Positions 8,526-17,935 of a DNA stretch of 64,000 nucleotides are shown piece after piece. The notes below the pieces were generated by a model. That model was given only the letters and a program-made list of their open reading frames with translations. It did no database searches and was not told the DNA's origin. This DNA is from Bacteroidales bacterium (GTDB lineage: Bacteria > Bacteroidota > Bacteroidia > Bacteroidales > UBA932): contig JAFZIO010000039.1 in NCBI GenBank assembly GCA_017554335.1, positions 39,143-103,142 of the forward strand, given 5' to 3'. A program made the translations under genes and the position numbers. Numbering within the stretch: position 1 is the first letter of the stretch; each line of letters begins with the position of its first letter.

Positions 8526-8675
8526 ATGTCCAAGAAAAGAGTATTGTTTTTCAACGAAACGGGGTACAAGGCACCCCGGATCGAGATGACTGAGAAGGTC
8601 TGTGAAGACCTTGTGTGTACCAGTCCCGACGGTCTCACTGAGGACTTCGGCGACACAGATGATTTCACCTGGTAA
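8526..8675 (+). CDS. 49-residue mini-ORF with C-x-S...TEDF...W tail
   Basis: An uninterrupted ATG-to-TAA frame fills most of the gap between the PHP gene and the next lipoprotein gene, ending 12 bases before the latter's ATG. It encodes 49 residues with a Lys/Arg-rich start, then Y-x2-P-x-I at residues 14-19, Cys31-x-Ser33, Gly36, TEDF at 38-41, Asp45 and a terminal Trp. There is no signal peptide. The same spaced motif appears in the mini-ORF at 25197-25319, which is also immediately upstream of a fimbrillin-like lipoprotein gene. That repetition is my main reason to call it real. I do not know its function. A leader peptide, a small partner protein or a secreted peptide are all open. Confidence 0.6.
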   Translation: MSKKRVLFFNETGYKAPRIEMTEKVCEDLVCTSPDGLTEDFGDTDDFTW

Positions 8676-8687
8676 AATTCAAGCGCT

Positions 8688-11600
8688 ATGAGAAAAAGTA
8701 TCATTCTTGCGGCGTTTGCATTTGCCGCTCTGGTTTCCTGCACCAAGGAATTCGCACCCGTAGAGAAAATCCAAGCTACGGTTACTCCCGAGGGATATGT
8801 TCCCGTTACTCTCACCGCACAGGTAGATCCTGAGACCAAAGCCACTATCGACGGCAACTTCATCATGTGGGCCGTGGGCGATTCCGTAGCAGTTTTCGCA
8901 GACGGCGCCGGAGAGCCCCTCAAGTTCATCGTTTCCGAGATCATGGGCAACGACACTGTCGAGGCCGTCAAGTTCGGAGGCAATGTGCCCGAAGGAACCA
9001 CAAGTTACATCTGTGCATATCCTTACCGTTCAGACATCACCTGCGCTGAAGGCCAGGTTACCCTGAGCATCCCCAGCGAACAGGTGGTCCCTGCAAACGG
9101 CAACATCGATCCTGCCGCAATGCCTTCTGTGGCCTATTACCCGCAGGTAACCAGCTCCGCTTCATTCCGTAACGTAATGTCCCTCCTCAAATTCAACGTG
9201 GGAAAGAATGAAGGCGTTACCGAAGTTGCCATTACCTCCGAGAGCCCCGTATTCGCAGGCAAGATCGTGGCCAAGGTCGTAGAAGAGTCCGCACCCGAGC
9301 TCACCAGCCAGTGCGACCTTCCGGTTGTCGTAAAGTCAGCCGAAGGCTTCCTTCCCGAGACCGACTACTACGCCGTAGTAGCTCCCTGCTCCGATGTCAA
9401 AGGCCTTATGGCAGGTGCACTTCAAGGCGTAAAGCTTGGTGTACGTACTACCGAAAAAGCACTGAGCGTAACGCGCAACAACGGTCTCAACCTCGGCGAC
9501 GTTACCGACGCCGTAACCTGGAGATATCGTTACATCAAGACCGGTGAAGACCTCGCAGGATTCCTCGCAGAGGCTGATACCTATCCCGCAGGCTGGGAGG
9601 TGGAGGTCCTGAACGACATTGACTGCTCCGGAGTGGAGCTTGTTCCCGCAACCAGCTATGCCGGTATTTTTGACGGCCAGGGCTACAGCATCAAGAACTG
9701 GACTTCCAATGGAACTCCTCTGTTTGTGACCAATACCGGAACCGTTAAGAATTTCACGGTTGATGCATCTTGTAAGCTTAACCTGCCTGAGACCATATCT
9801 GGCAATATTGCTTTTGTAGTATGCAGCAACAAGGGCGTCGTTTCCGGCATTACCAACAACGCTGATATCATCGGTGATGTTACAATCGGAGGTGGTTATG
9901 CTGCCGCAATAGTCGGCCGCTGCGACGCTACCGGTCTTGGACACGGAATTACGGTTGCTGATTGTGTAAATAATGGCAATATCACTCTCAATACTACTGC
10001 CAATACTGCTGGAACCCAGTACGTCGGAACCATTATGGGTAGTATGGGTGCAAATGCAGAGAACGTTATTACGGATTGTATCAATAACGGCGATCTCACC
10101 ATCAATTGCTCCGGAACCAATACCAAGAACTTCTATATCGGTGGTATTACAGGCGGAACTACCAACAACAGTAACAATGTTAACCTGATTAACAACGGCG
10201 ATGTAACGCTTAAGTGCGCGGGCCATGAAGCCGCTTTGTGTCTGGCAGGTATTTCCAGTTACACTACCGGCAACATTACAAACTGCGAGAACAACGGCAA
10301 TATTTCGTTCTTGTCTGAGGGCCGTCTCAAGGCTACTTTTGTAGCTGGTCTTGCCGGTTATTATGCAGACAGGACTGTAAGCAACAGCGTAAACCGAGGC
10401 GACATCACCATCAGCGCAACTGCTATCGGAGGCCGTAATAACATCGGTGGTATGGATGGCACAAAGAGTTACGTCGGCACTAACGGTATTTCAGCCGGTC
10501 TTACAATAGGTGGCCTTGTATCCGCTACCGGTTACAACAATCCTACTTTCGAGAGCTGCTCCAATTACGGTAAAGTAACCCTGACCCTCACGGATCCTAT
10601 GGGCAATCCGGGAAGCCATACTGCAGCCCGTCCTTCCATGGGCGGTCTGGTAGGTGACTGCGCCGGTCCTATGACTGATTGCCATAACTACGGTGATGTT
10701 TCCGTAACATTCGGAACAGCTGACTTCAAGGCTACCAATGCAGGTTATACGCCTTATGTCGGTGGCTTGGTAGGTTCCAGCTATAACTTCTCCGGTGCCA
10801 CTACCAGTGGCGGAAGTAATAAGAACGCCAGGAACAATTTCACCCTTACGGATTGTTCCAATTCCGGAAATGTTACTCTGGTTAATTACAACCAGCATAC
10901 TACCAACAATGCTGTTGGCGGTATCTGCGGCTGGCCTCAGTCCGAGGATAAGACGGCAGTATACGTAGCCAAGAATTGTGTTAATACCGGAAACGTTTCA
11001 GGCATCGGAAATGCTAAGATACGCGTGGGCGGTATCCATGGCGGCACTGGACGTATGGATGGATGCACGAATACCGGTAATGTTTACATAGAAGCCGCAC
11101 AGCCGGAATCTGTGGCAGGAAGTATCGCCGGATTCCACAGCCAGGCACATACCTTCTCCAACTGCATCGCCGGTGGTACTGTTACCGCCAATTGTACAGT
11201 GGCTGGACTTGGTGGCCTTGTTGGCCAGCTTGGCAACGTTACCTTCAACGCAATGGACGGATGCTCCGTTGACTGCGAACTCAACGGCGGCCCCGAGAAC
11301 GCAACCGGTCTCATCGTCGGTAAATTCAACGGAACAGACAAGCCTATCGTGCTCGGTACCGAGGATGATCCCATTGAGGTTGCAGGTAAGATTGACGGCA
11401 CTGCAGTTACTGCAGAGACCATCCAGACCTACTTCTGCGGATCCAACGGCATGAACATCCCTGTTCACGATGTGTTCTACTCATTCGAAGGACAAAACTA
11501 CAGGGCAGCATACTTCGTGGAAAACCTGGAGGGAGAAAGCTTCATCTATGAGGGCAAGAAGTACGCAATCAAGAAGCTTGCAGACGGCAGGTGGTGGATG

Positions 11601-12326
11601 GCCGCTCCTCTGGCATACATTCCCAAGGGCAAGACCGTTTCCGCAGATCCTGTTGAAGATGCCGGTATCTGGTATACATATACTACTGATGGTACTACTA
11701 CTACCGCCTTGACGGATTTCAATGACGGTTATCTCTATGATTATCCTACCGCCTTCGGTGTTGCCCAGGATGCAATCACTTATGGCACTAGGGATGAATA
11801 CAAAGACGGTACTAACGTGGGTAACTTCCGCAATTTTGAAGGTACTCAGGGTATCTGCCCTCCGGGCTGGTATATACCTACCCGTGCCGACTTCCTTAAG
11901 ATTGTCGGCGCTTCCAATAAGGATGATTCCATTACTCCTCCTGAGACAGCAGCAGTGGAAGATGCTTCTGCAGCATACTGGGTGGCCGACTACAAGGGAT
12001 CGTCTATCCCCGTGTTCAATGAGGCCGGATGGAATTTCTCATTCCTGGGAGTTCGCGCCAAGACCAGTACCGCTCAGACAGGTGCTTATAACAAGACAGT
12101 GACCAAGGAGGCTACTTGTTCCGTTGCTGAGTGGATAGGCAAACCGGCATTCAACCAGGTCATGTGTTCCACTCCTTACATGCCTAACGTTGCTGGTAAC
12201 AATGTGCAGTACTTCTGCCTGATGACCACCTTCACCGCTGCCAATATGCAGGGCAAGCTCAGCCTGAGCTACGGCAACTATCTCCATGGTATGGAGGTCC
12301 GTTGTATACGTAAGCAGGCCGAGTAA
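8688..12326 (+). CDS. Large surface lipoprotein: fimbrillin-like N-domain, GLUG repeats, FISUMP-like C-domain
   Basis: The 1212-residue protein has a lipoprotein signal (lipobox LVSC, Cys18). Residues about 25-280 resemble fimbrillin/Mfa-like domains (KATIDGNFIMWAVGDSVAVF, then Y-rich TSYICAYPY). Residues about 290-900 form a GLUG-type beta-helix with repeated GGIVG or GGLVG followed by CxNxGxV. The last 200 residues resemble the FISUMP (Fib_succ_major) module, with GICPPGWYIPTRADFLKIVG. It is likely anchored outside the outer membrane and adhesive or ligand-binding, but no ligand is indicated. It shares the beta-helix design with the proteins at 12449 and 40338, with different N-terminal domains. 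A mini-ORF lies 12 bases upstream. Confidence 0.8.
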   Translation: MRKSIILAAFAFAALVSCTKEFAPVEKIQATVTPEGYVPVTLTAQVDPETKATIDGNFIMWAVGDSVAVFADGAGEPLKFIVSEIMGNDTVEAVKFGGNVPEGTTSYICAYPYRSDITCAEGQVTLSIPSEQVVPANGNIDPAAMPSVAYYPQVTSSASFRNVMSLLKFNVGKNEGVTEVAITSESPVFAGKIVAKVVEESAPELTSQCDLPVVVKSAEGFLPETDYYAVVAPCSDVKGLMAGALQGVKLGVRTTEKALSVTRNNGLNLGDVTDAVTWRYRYIKTGEDLAGFLAEADTYPAGWEVEVLNDIDCSGVELVPATSYAGIFDGQGYSIKNWTSNGTPLFVTNTGTVKNFTVDASCKLNLPETISGNIAFVVCSNKGVVSGITNNADIIGDVTIGGGYAAAIVGRCDATGLGHGITVADCVNNGNITLNTTANTAGTQYVGTIMGSMGANAENVITDCINNGDLTINCSGTNTKNFYIGGITGGTTNNSNNVNLINNGDVTLKCAGHEAALCLAGISSYTTGNITNCENNGNISFLSEGRLKATFVAGLAGYYADRTVSNSVNRGDITISATAIGGRNNIGGMDGTKSYVGTNGISAGLTIGGLVSATGYNNPTFESCSNYGKVTLTLTDPMGNPGSHTAARPSMGGLVGDCAGPMTDCHNYGDVSVTFGTADFKATNAGYTPYVGGLVGSSYNFSGATTSGGSNKNARNNFTLTDCSNSGNVTLVNYNQHTTNNAVGGICGWPQSEDKTAVYVAKNCVNTGNVSGIGNAKIRVGGIHGGTGRMDGCTNTGNVYIEAAQPESVAGSIAGFHSQAHTFSNCIAGGTVTANCTVAGLGGLVGQLGNVTFNAMDGCSVDCELNGGPENATGLIVGKFNGTDKPIVLGTEDDPIEVAGKIDGTAVTAETIQTYFCGSNGMNIPVHDVFYSFEGQNYRAAYFVENLEGESFIYEGKKYAIKKLADGRWWMAAPLAYIPKGKTVSADPVEDAGIWYTYTTDGTTTTALTDFNDGYLYDYPTAFGVAQDAITYGTRDEYKDGTNVGNFRNFEGTQGICPPGWYIPTRADFLKIVGASNKDDSITPPETAAVEDASAAYWVADYKGSSIPVFNEAGWNFSFLGVRAKTSTAQTGAYNKTVTKEATCSVAEWIGKPAFNQVMCSTPYMPNVAGNNVQYFCLMTTFTAANMQGKLSLSYGNYLHGMEVRCIRKQAE

Positions 12327-12351
12327 TCAGTCTGGCGACTAATAATAAAAG

Positions 12352-12387
12352 AGCCGCATGGCGCCAAAAGCGCTGTGCGGCTTTTTT
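12352..12387 (+). terminator. Rho-independent terminator after the 8688 lipoprotein gene
   Basis: AGCCGCATGGCGC pairs with GCGCTGTGCGGCT (two G-T pairs, loop CAAAA), followed by six T. It separates the two adjacent GLUG lipoprotein genes. Confidence 0.85.
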
Positions 12388-12421
12388 AGAGTAAAATAGC
12401 TCTTCCAATGAAAAGATTTCA

Positions 12422-12429
12422 TATATTTG
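12422..12429 (+). promoter_or_regulatory. -7 promoter box (TATATTTG) for the FN3/GLUG lipoprotein
   Basis: TATATTTG matches TAnnTTTG and lies 19 bases before the ATG at 12449, after the upstream terminator. The second GLUG gene therefore seems to be transcribed on its own. Confidence 0.6.
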
Positions 12430-12448
12430 TTAATCTTTACAGTTAATT

Positions 12449-15079
12449 ATGAAACGTATCTTTTCACTTATCCTGTTTGTAGCCTTACTGGCTGCAGCAA
12501 CAGTCTCTTGTAAAAAGGAGCTGGTGGTGCTCAACAGCCCCGTTATCAGTAGCGTAACTGCTGCTACAACATCCGCCGAAGTCACATGGAACGCTGTGGA
12601 TCATGCTACTTCGTACGATCTCCAGTTCCGCGAGGCCGGCGCTGACTGGGCAGACGTCTACTCCGGATCCGCTACTTCCGCTTCCATTGACCAGCTGTCA
12701 CCTGCCACCCAGTATGAGGTCCGCGTAAAGGCGATGGGCGGTGAAGGAACAAAAGAGAGCGACTGGTCTGCAGCTTACAGGTTCACTACCGAGACTGCGG
12801 TAATTACCCTTGACGCACCTACGATTTCCAAAGTGGTGCCCGAGGCCAGGTCTGCTGAGGTTACATGGAATGCCGTTCCCAATGCTACCACATATTATCT
12901 GGAGATTACCAACGGTACCCGTACCGACCTTTACAGGTTCACGGAAACTACCGTGACTTTGGAGAAACTCAAGCCTGCTACTGCCTATCAGGTACATGTA
13001 AGGGCAGCTGCAGAAGGCACCGAGGGCAGCGCCTGGTCCCCTGTTGTGGAATTCACCACCAAGGAGGTCACCTTCACCTATCCTCTGACTATCGACAACG
13101 TTGATGATTTCGTCACCTGGGTCAACGAGAAGGCCGCAAGCTGTACTACGGACAATGTGATTACCCTCGGTATTGACATCGACCTTTCCAGTAAGTCAAT
13201 CACTTCCATCCCCGTCTTTAACGCTGTCCTTGATGCTAACAACCACTGCATTAAGAACTGGACTAACGAAGGAGCGCCTCTGATAGTACAAAATGACGGC
13301 ACCATTAAGGGCCTCGTCATCGACGCCAGCTGTGAGCTGACAATAGTCCCCGGAACAATGGGCTTTATTGTCGCGAATAATGCCGGCACACTCGATGGCT
13401 GTGTTAACAATGCCAACGCAAAATACACCGGAGACCTTACCGAGGTCACATATTTCGGTGCCATAGCCGGCCGTTCCACCGGTCTGGTCAAGAACTGCAC
13501 CAACAACGGTAATATTATTTTCGAGACGGACAAGGGAGACAAGTCCAACAACTGCATCGGCGGTGTAGTGGGACAGTTTGAAGGCACGTCAGGCGTAGTG
13601 GCAGTAGAGAACTGTACGAATAACGGCGCCGTCAAACTGACGACTGCCAATACTCCCAAGAACACTTATGTAGGTGGTGTTGTCGGCGCCTCTGTCGTGA
13701 ACACCAAGGGCAAGGGTGTCAACGAGGGCAACGGCCTGAAGGATTACGGCATCGTGAAGGGTTGCGTCAATACCGGAGAGGTCTGCAACATCTGGTCGGT
13801 CAACGACAGCGGCTCTTACAGTGACCTTGGGGGTGTCATCGGATACCTCGAAGGATCAATAGAGGGTTGCACCAACAAGGGTACCGTAACTCTCCAGGAC
13901 AGCGATGACAACACCACTGCCAGTACTCGTCCCGCAGCCGGCGGTGTAGCAGGTTATGTAACCAGGAACGTCAAGGATTGCATCAACGAGGGTACGTTAA
14001 TAGTCAAGGGTGTATGGTCTGCCGGTACTGAAGGCAACGCCGGCGCTGGCGGTATGTACCAGCCCATATTCGGCGGCGTCATAGGAGGTGCAGGTGAGTA
14101 CTTCCAGGCTTCCTTCGACGGCGGTATCGTGAGCGGCTGTATCAACAAGGGCAAGGTGGATCTCCAGGTATGCCAGAAAGAGAAAGGCGCTACCCAGTCA
14201 GGTGGCGGCGGTGTCATCGGTTACAGCAGCGTTCCTGTAGAGAATTGCCATAACCAGGGAGAACTCAGCATCAATCTCTGGCACAAAGTTGCCCGCGTGG
14301 GCGGTGTCATAGGCTGGTCATATGCCACATCCATAAAGAACTGTTCCAACAGTGGTTCGCTGACTTTCGATTGCAACAGTGCAGCTCTCGGCGCAAATAC
14401 TACCAACTACTTCTCTTATCAGGATTATGTCGGCGGTATTGTCGGAGCATCCCAGGTGGCTGCAGAAATCATCGATTGCGAGAATAAAGCAGATGTAACT
14501 TATAAGGGAGGCGTAACACAGGCTGTGCTCAATTACATAGGCGGTATCATGGGATCCTACACCGGTTCCCAGACAATGACCAACTGCAAGAGCAGCGGCA
14601 AGGTTATAGTTGACAGTGCGGAGGCCTTGTGTGTAGGCGGCCTTTGCGGCGCTTTCAACGGTGTCATGACCGATTGCGCTGTGACAGGTGAGGTGAATGT
14701 CAAGAACTGCGTCGGCATTTCCGGCAAAGAGCCTGAAATCGGGTCATTGGCAGGTTATGGCAACGCATCGTTCGTCAAATGTACCGCAAACCACAACGTT
14801 TCCGTTGAAGCCGGTGGAAGCAGCTTCTACGGTGGTGTATGCGGTGGCTTCGGCAAGGATGTCATCAAGCAGGTGGACGGATGTACACTTAACGCTACCC
14901 TTACCACTGCAGGCTCTGTTACAGCCGCAAAACTCCTCGGCCGCTTCCGCAACAATCCCAGTACCGGAACAATCATTTATTACAAGGATACCACCTTCGG
15001 AGGAAACATCGGCTCACTTGATGTTCTCGGACTCGCAAATGATGGCGCAGTAATCGAAGGCACAGCTCCTGCCCAATAG
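12449..15079 (+). CDS. Surface lipoprotein: two FN3 domains plus GLUG beta-helix
   Basis: The 876-residue protein has a lipoprotein signal ending TVSCKKE (Cys21). Two fibronectin type III domains follow at about 27-114 and 120-206, each with an AEVTWNAV strand and an ATxYxVxVxA strand. From about 230 onward comes the GLUG-type helix with recurrent GGVVG or GGVIG and CxNxGxV rungs. The entry segment (DIDLSSKSI ... CIKNWTNEGAPLIVQNDGTI) corresponds to the same segment of the protein at 8688, so the two share a C-terminal scaffold but carry different N-terminal modules. It is probably exposed on the cell surface and used for binding. The ligand is unknown. Confidence 0.8.
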   Translation: MKRIFSLILFVALLAAATVSCKKELVVLNSPVISSVTAATTSAEVTWNAVDHATSYDLQFREAGADWADVYSGSATSASIDQLSPATQYEVRVKAMGGEGTKESDWSAAYRFTTETAVITLDAPTISKVVPEARSAEVTWNAVPNATTYYLEITNGTRTDLYRFTETTVTLEKLKPATAYQVHVRAAAEGTEGSAWSPVVEFTTKEVTFTYPLTIDNVDDFVTWVNEKAASCTTDNVITLGIDIDLSSKSITSIPVFNAVLDANNHCIKNWTNEGAPLIVQNDGTIKGLVIDASCELTIVPGTMGFIVANNAGTLDGCVNNANAKYTGDLTEVTYFGAIAGRSTGLVKNCTNNGNIIFETDKGDKSNNCIGGVVGQFEGTSGVVAVENCTNNGAVKLTTANTPKNTYVGGVVGASVVNTKGKGVNEGNGLKDYGIVKGCVNTGEVCNIWSVNDSGSYSDLGGVIGYLEGSIEGCTNKGTVTLQDSDDNTTASTRPAAGGVAGYVTRNVKDCINEGTLIVKGVWSAGTEGNAGAGGMYQPIFGGVIGGAGEYFQASFDGGIVSGCINKGKVDLQVCQKEKGATQSGGGGVIGYSSVPVENCHNQGELSINLWHKVARVGGVIGWSYATSIKNCSNSGSLTFDCNSAALGANTTNYFSYQDYVGGIVGASQVAAEIIDCENKADVTYKGGVTQAVLNYIGGIMGSYTGSQTMTNCKSSGKVIVDSAEALCVGGLCGAFNGVMTDCAVTGEVNVKNCVGISGKEPEIGSLAGYGNASFVKCTANHNVSVEAGGSSFYGGVCGGFGKDVIKQVDGCTLNATLTTAGSVTAAKLLGRFRNNPSTGTIIYYKDTTFGGNIGSLDVLGLANDGAVIEGTAPAQ

Positions 15080-15096
15080 TTCCTGAGTTTCTCTAT

Positions 15097-15132
15097 ACAC
15101 AAAAACAGCCTCATCCGAGGCTGTTTTTGTGT
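15097..15132. terminator. Perfect bidirectional terminator
   Basis: ACACAAAAACAGCCTC and GAGGCTGTTTTTGTGT form a perfect 16-bp stem with a four-base loop. The A-run and T-run serve the convergent genes at 12449-15079 (+) and 15135-16685 (-). Confidence 0.92.
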
Positions 15133-15134
15133 CC

Positions 15135-16685
15135 TTAGAAGTAAAGCCTGACGGCGCCCAGCAGGGCGGTACGGTCCCGGAGCGTGAGTCCTGTAGGGTC
15201 GGTATCATCCGGCCCGAAGGCGAACAAGACTTCTCCTTCTCCGCAGAAAGCGAGATTGACTCCCTTTCCTACCGGGAAAGCGTACTCGGCAGACAGGCGG
15301 GCTGACAATTTATGGGAAGCGAGAACGGAAAGATTGTGCGGGTAAAGATTCTGTACTGGTGCGGTGTTTGCGCGGTGCCCGCTGTAACTGTACTCGTGCC
15401 CGAGATTGGTTGTGGCGGACAGAAGGCTTCCCAGAATCAGTGAATTGCCGCTTCCGAAATGCAGGGCTCGCTCCACCCCTGCTTGGAGAAATGCATTCGT
15501 GTAATTGAAATGCGACTCGGGCAGCGCATAGCTGTCCTTTTTCATCTGAATCCCTGCAGCTCCGCTCAGATGCCAGGAATAACTGTCGCCTTCCGTGACG
15601 AAGGCGTCATAGTTGAGACTTGTGATGCCGGTAGTGAGTTTAAGCTGCTCGGCAGAGAAGGTTACTTCCCATTCACCCGTCTCCTTGTTCCACTGTGTCG
15701 TGGGCTCGATACCACGGGTTACGGCATAACTGGAGGAAAGGCCGAGTTTGTGGAGCACGTTGCCGCCCCAGATGGCCGTCACGCCGGCATCGAAATCCTG
15801 CTTCTGCGTACTTCCGTGAGGCTTGGGCTGGGTGGCGCTTTCCCGGATCCGGGTGTCGTGCCTGGCGTATTCCGCCGATGCGATCAGCTTCCAGCCGTCT
15901 TCATATGCGTACTGCAGACCGCCTCCCCATGTGTTGCAGCGGAAGTACATGGTGCTGAGCCCGCTGCCTCCCACCTGCTCGCCGACCCAGTTGCCCAGAC
16001 CCTTGAGAAGGAAAACCTTCTGCGTCTCCTGGTTATTGCTGATGGACGGCGTAGAGCGTTCGAAAGTATTGGAATAAAGGCCGTTGATTCCAATAGTGCT
16101 GTGCCCCGGATGCCAGGCGAGTCCCGGCTTGACGTTTACCGAGTAGTGGAAGGATTCGGCGCGCGGGTCTATCTGCCCGGCTGCTATGCGGTCGGTGTAC
16201 TGTACGTGCACTCCGGCGGCAAAACTCTCCCCAAGAGGCACTGCTGCCTTGAACTGCATCTGGTAGGATTGCTTTTTCCACTGGCCGGCAACCGTATCTG
16301 CAGCGGTATAGGCGAAACGCTCGTCGTAGGGGTCGTAGAGCAGGGTGTTGAAAGAAGAACCCCTTTCATCGGTGTTGTCGTAGCGGAAGCGGCCCCATAG
16401 CTGCACTTTTCCGACTTTCAGGGCCCCCTGGGTGTCAAAACTCATCACACCGTTGGTCTGGCCGCTCTGCATGAGCCTGTAGTCTCCGGTCTCATAGGAG
16501 TACCCGGCGTCCACCAAGTTGAACGCTTCGGGGGCGGATCTGGCGAGTCCGGCGGCGTTGCTGCTTTCCATCCAGGGCGAACGGGTGGTATTCAGCAGCA
16601 GCCACGCCTTGTCCCGCGGCTCCGAAGCCTGCAGGACGAGCGGAAGGCTCAGCAGCGCCAGCAGATATGTGAGCTTTTTCGTCAT
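15135..16685 (-). CDS. Outer membrane beta-barrel protein, DUF6850-like
   Basis: The 516-residue protein has a signal peptide (MTKKLTYLLALLSLPLVLQA) and alternating amphipathic strands throughout, ending in an aromatic residue (AVRLYF), which is the outer membrane barrel signature. It resembles the DUF6850 barrel family that accompanies DUF4876 proteins and TonB receptors in Bacteroidales; the assignment is from memory of family context and is moderate. Its start codon overlaps the stop of the DUF4876-like gene by four bases (ATGA), so it is the last gene of the coupled minus-strand operon. A barrel of this size could be a passive channel or part of a receptor complex. The function is unknown. 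Confidence 0.72.
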   Translation of the reverse strand: MTKKLTYLLALLSLPLVLQASEPRDKAWLLLNTTRSPWMESSNAAGLARSAPEAFNLVDAGYSYETGDYRLMQSGQTNGVMSFDTQGALKVGKVQLWGRFRYDNTDERGSSFNTLLYDPYDERFAYTAADTVAGQWKKQSYQMQFKAAVPLGESFAAGVHVQYTDRIAAGQIDPRAESFHYSVNVKPGLAWHPGHSTIGINGLYSNTFERSTPSISNNQETQKVFLLKGLGNWVGEQVGGSGLSTMYFRCNTWGGGLQYAYEDGWKLIASAEYARHDTRIRESATQPKPHGSTQKQDFDAGVTAIWGGNVLHKLGLSSSYAVTRGIEPTTQWNKETGEWEVTFSAEQLKLTTGITSLNYDAFVTEGDSYSWHLSGAAGIQMKKDSYALPESHFNYTNAFLQAGVERALHFGSGNSLILGSLLSATTNLGHEYSYSGHRANTAPVQNLYPHNLSVLASHKLSARLSAEYAFPVGKGVNLAFCGEGEVLFAFGPDDTDPTGLTLRDRTALLGAVRLYF

Positions 16686-17935
16686 TGGGCTGTGGTCCAG
16701 GTGCTCCAGGAAGGCCTTTTTACTCCGTGGCGGCGTATCTCGGGTTTGCTGCTGATTTCAAAGTCCTCGGTAGTATTGTTGGTGTCCTGCAGCACTATGC
16801 TGCCGTCTTCGCGGGTAGATGCTACCTTGCGCACCACGCTCTGGTTTCCTCCCGTGGTCTCGCATTTAATCCAACCGGCGTCGAGCACCGGCTCAAGGCG
16901 CTTGTCGTCGGGGTTCTCGGTCTTGAGGAAGTCTACGGCGTCCAGTACGTCGGCCTTAAGTATCTCCAAGCCGTAGTTGTTGGCATGGTTGGACTCGATG
17001 TACTCGCCGTCCTTGCGCAGTTCCACGGAGGGGTAGAAGATGACCCATGCGCCGTCGGTAAACTTGCCGAACTGGTTGCCCAGGGCTGTCTCCTTGATGG
17101 TGCAGGCCAGAATCATGTTTACGGCGTTGGCGTCGGTCTGGCCGCCTTTCTCCTTGTATTTGTCGCAGATGGTCTCGAATTCGGCAGTGGACAGGTCGAG
17201 GCTCTCGGCCACCTTGGTGTGGTCGATGGCCGATGCGGCAATAACGAACGATTCACCTGGGGCGATGGGGTAGTCGGTGCCGTTGCCGGGTATACGCCAG
17301 ACGTAGGTGCCTATGAAAATGTAATCTCCTGCGTTGCTGATTTTGTCGGAGAAGTCGTACACCTTGTAGCTCAGGGGGTCTCCTACACAGATGCCGTCGG
17401 CATATACGGTCTCCTCGGAGTTGTTGTAAATCTCGAAGAAAGTGTCCTTGAGGTAACGGCCGGTTGAACTGCCCAAAGCCTTGCTGGCGTTGTAATGTAT
17501 CTCCTTGAAGACCAGCGCTGAGGATGCGGAAGCAGACACTTTTATGGTGGTGCTTTCTCCTTCCGGCTTGCTCAGGGTGACGCTGGTCACAGTTCCTATG
17601 TAGTTATAGGCCCTTCCAGCCCTGGAGCCGTGGGCCTGGGCGGTGATGTTGTACACGCCGGGGATGAGGTCGAAGTGCTCTCCGGAGCCGGGCGCTACGT
17701 CGAAGCTGCGCACTTCTTCCGTTCCTATGTTGGTTACGGTGAGTTTGTACTCTCCGGGGCTCGGGGCGTCACCCAGTTCGGACTCGTCGATAACCGGAGT
17801 CCATGGAACAGCCGTAACCGTAGGTTTGTCCGGGCCGGGGGTGTCGGGGCCGTCGGGGCCGTCAGGGTTCACGGGTTTGTCTTCGCAGCTGCAGAGCACT
17901 GCAAGCATCAACAGGGGGTATAAGAACCTTTTCAT
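16682..17935 (-). CDS. Surface lipoprotein, DUF4876-like
   Basis: The 417-residue protein has a lipobox (LCSCEDK, Cys17), then a Pro/Gly/Asp linker (PDGPDGPDTPGPDKP) and a beta-sandwich-rich body. The body contains VFKEIHYNASKALGS and FFEIYNNSEETVYADG, which resemble the lamin-tail-like part of DUF4876 proteins. It is coupled by four-base ATGA overlaps to the TonB receptor before it and the barrel after it, so the three proteins are made together. Secreted lipoproteins encoded after TonB receptors often act as ligand-capturing partners, and this one may do so. No catalytic motif is visible. Confidence 0.72.
   Translation of the reverse strand: MKRFLYPLLMLAVLCSCEDKPVNPDGPDGPDTPGPDKPTVTAVPWTPVIDESELGDAPSPGEYKLTVTNIGTEEVRSFDVAPGSGEHFDLIPGVYNITAQAHGSRAGRAYNYIGTVTSVTLSKPEGESTTIKVSASASSALVFKEIHYNASKALGSSTGRYLKDTFFEIYNNSEETVYADGICVGDPLSYKVYDFSDKISNAGDYIFIGTYVWRIPGNGTDYPIAPGESFVIAASAIDHTKVAESLDLSTAEFETICDKYKEKGGQTDANAVNMILACTIKETALGNQFGKFTDGAWVIFYPSVELRKDGEYIESNHANNYGLEILKADVLDAVDFLKTENPDDKRLEPVLDAGWIKCETTGGNQSVVRKVASTREDGSIVLQDTNNTTEDFEISSKPEIRRHGVKRPSWSTWTTAQ

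Noticed and set aside
8526-8675. RiPP precursor interpretation of the mini-ORF
   Set aside because: No maturation enzyme, protease-transporter or LanB/radical SAM gene is near either mini-ORF. Cys and Ser are few and not in a core-like cluster.
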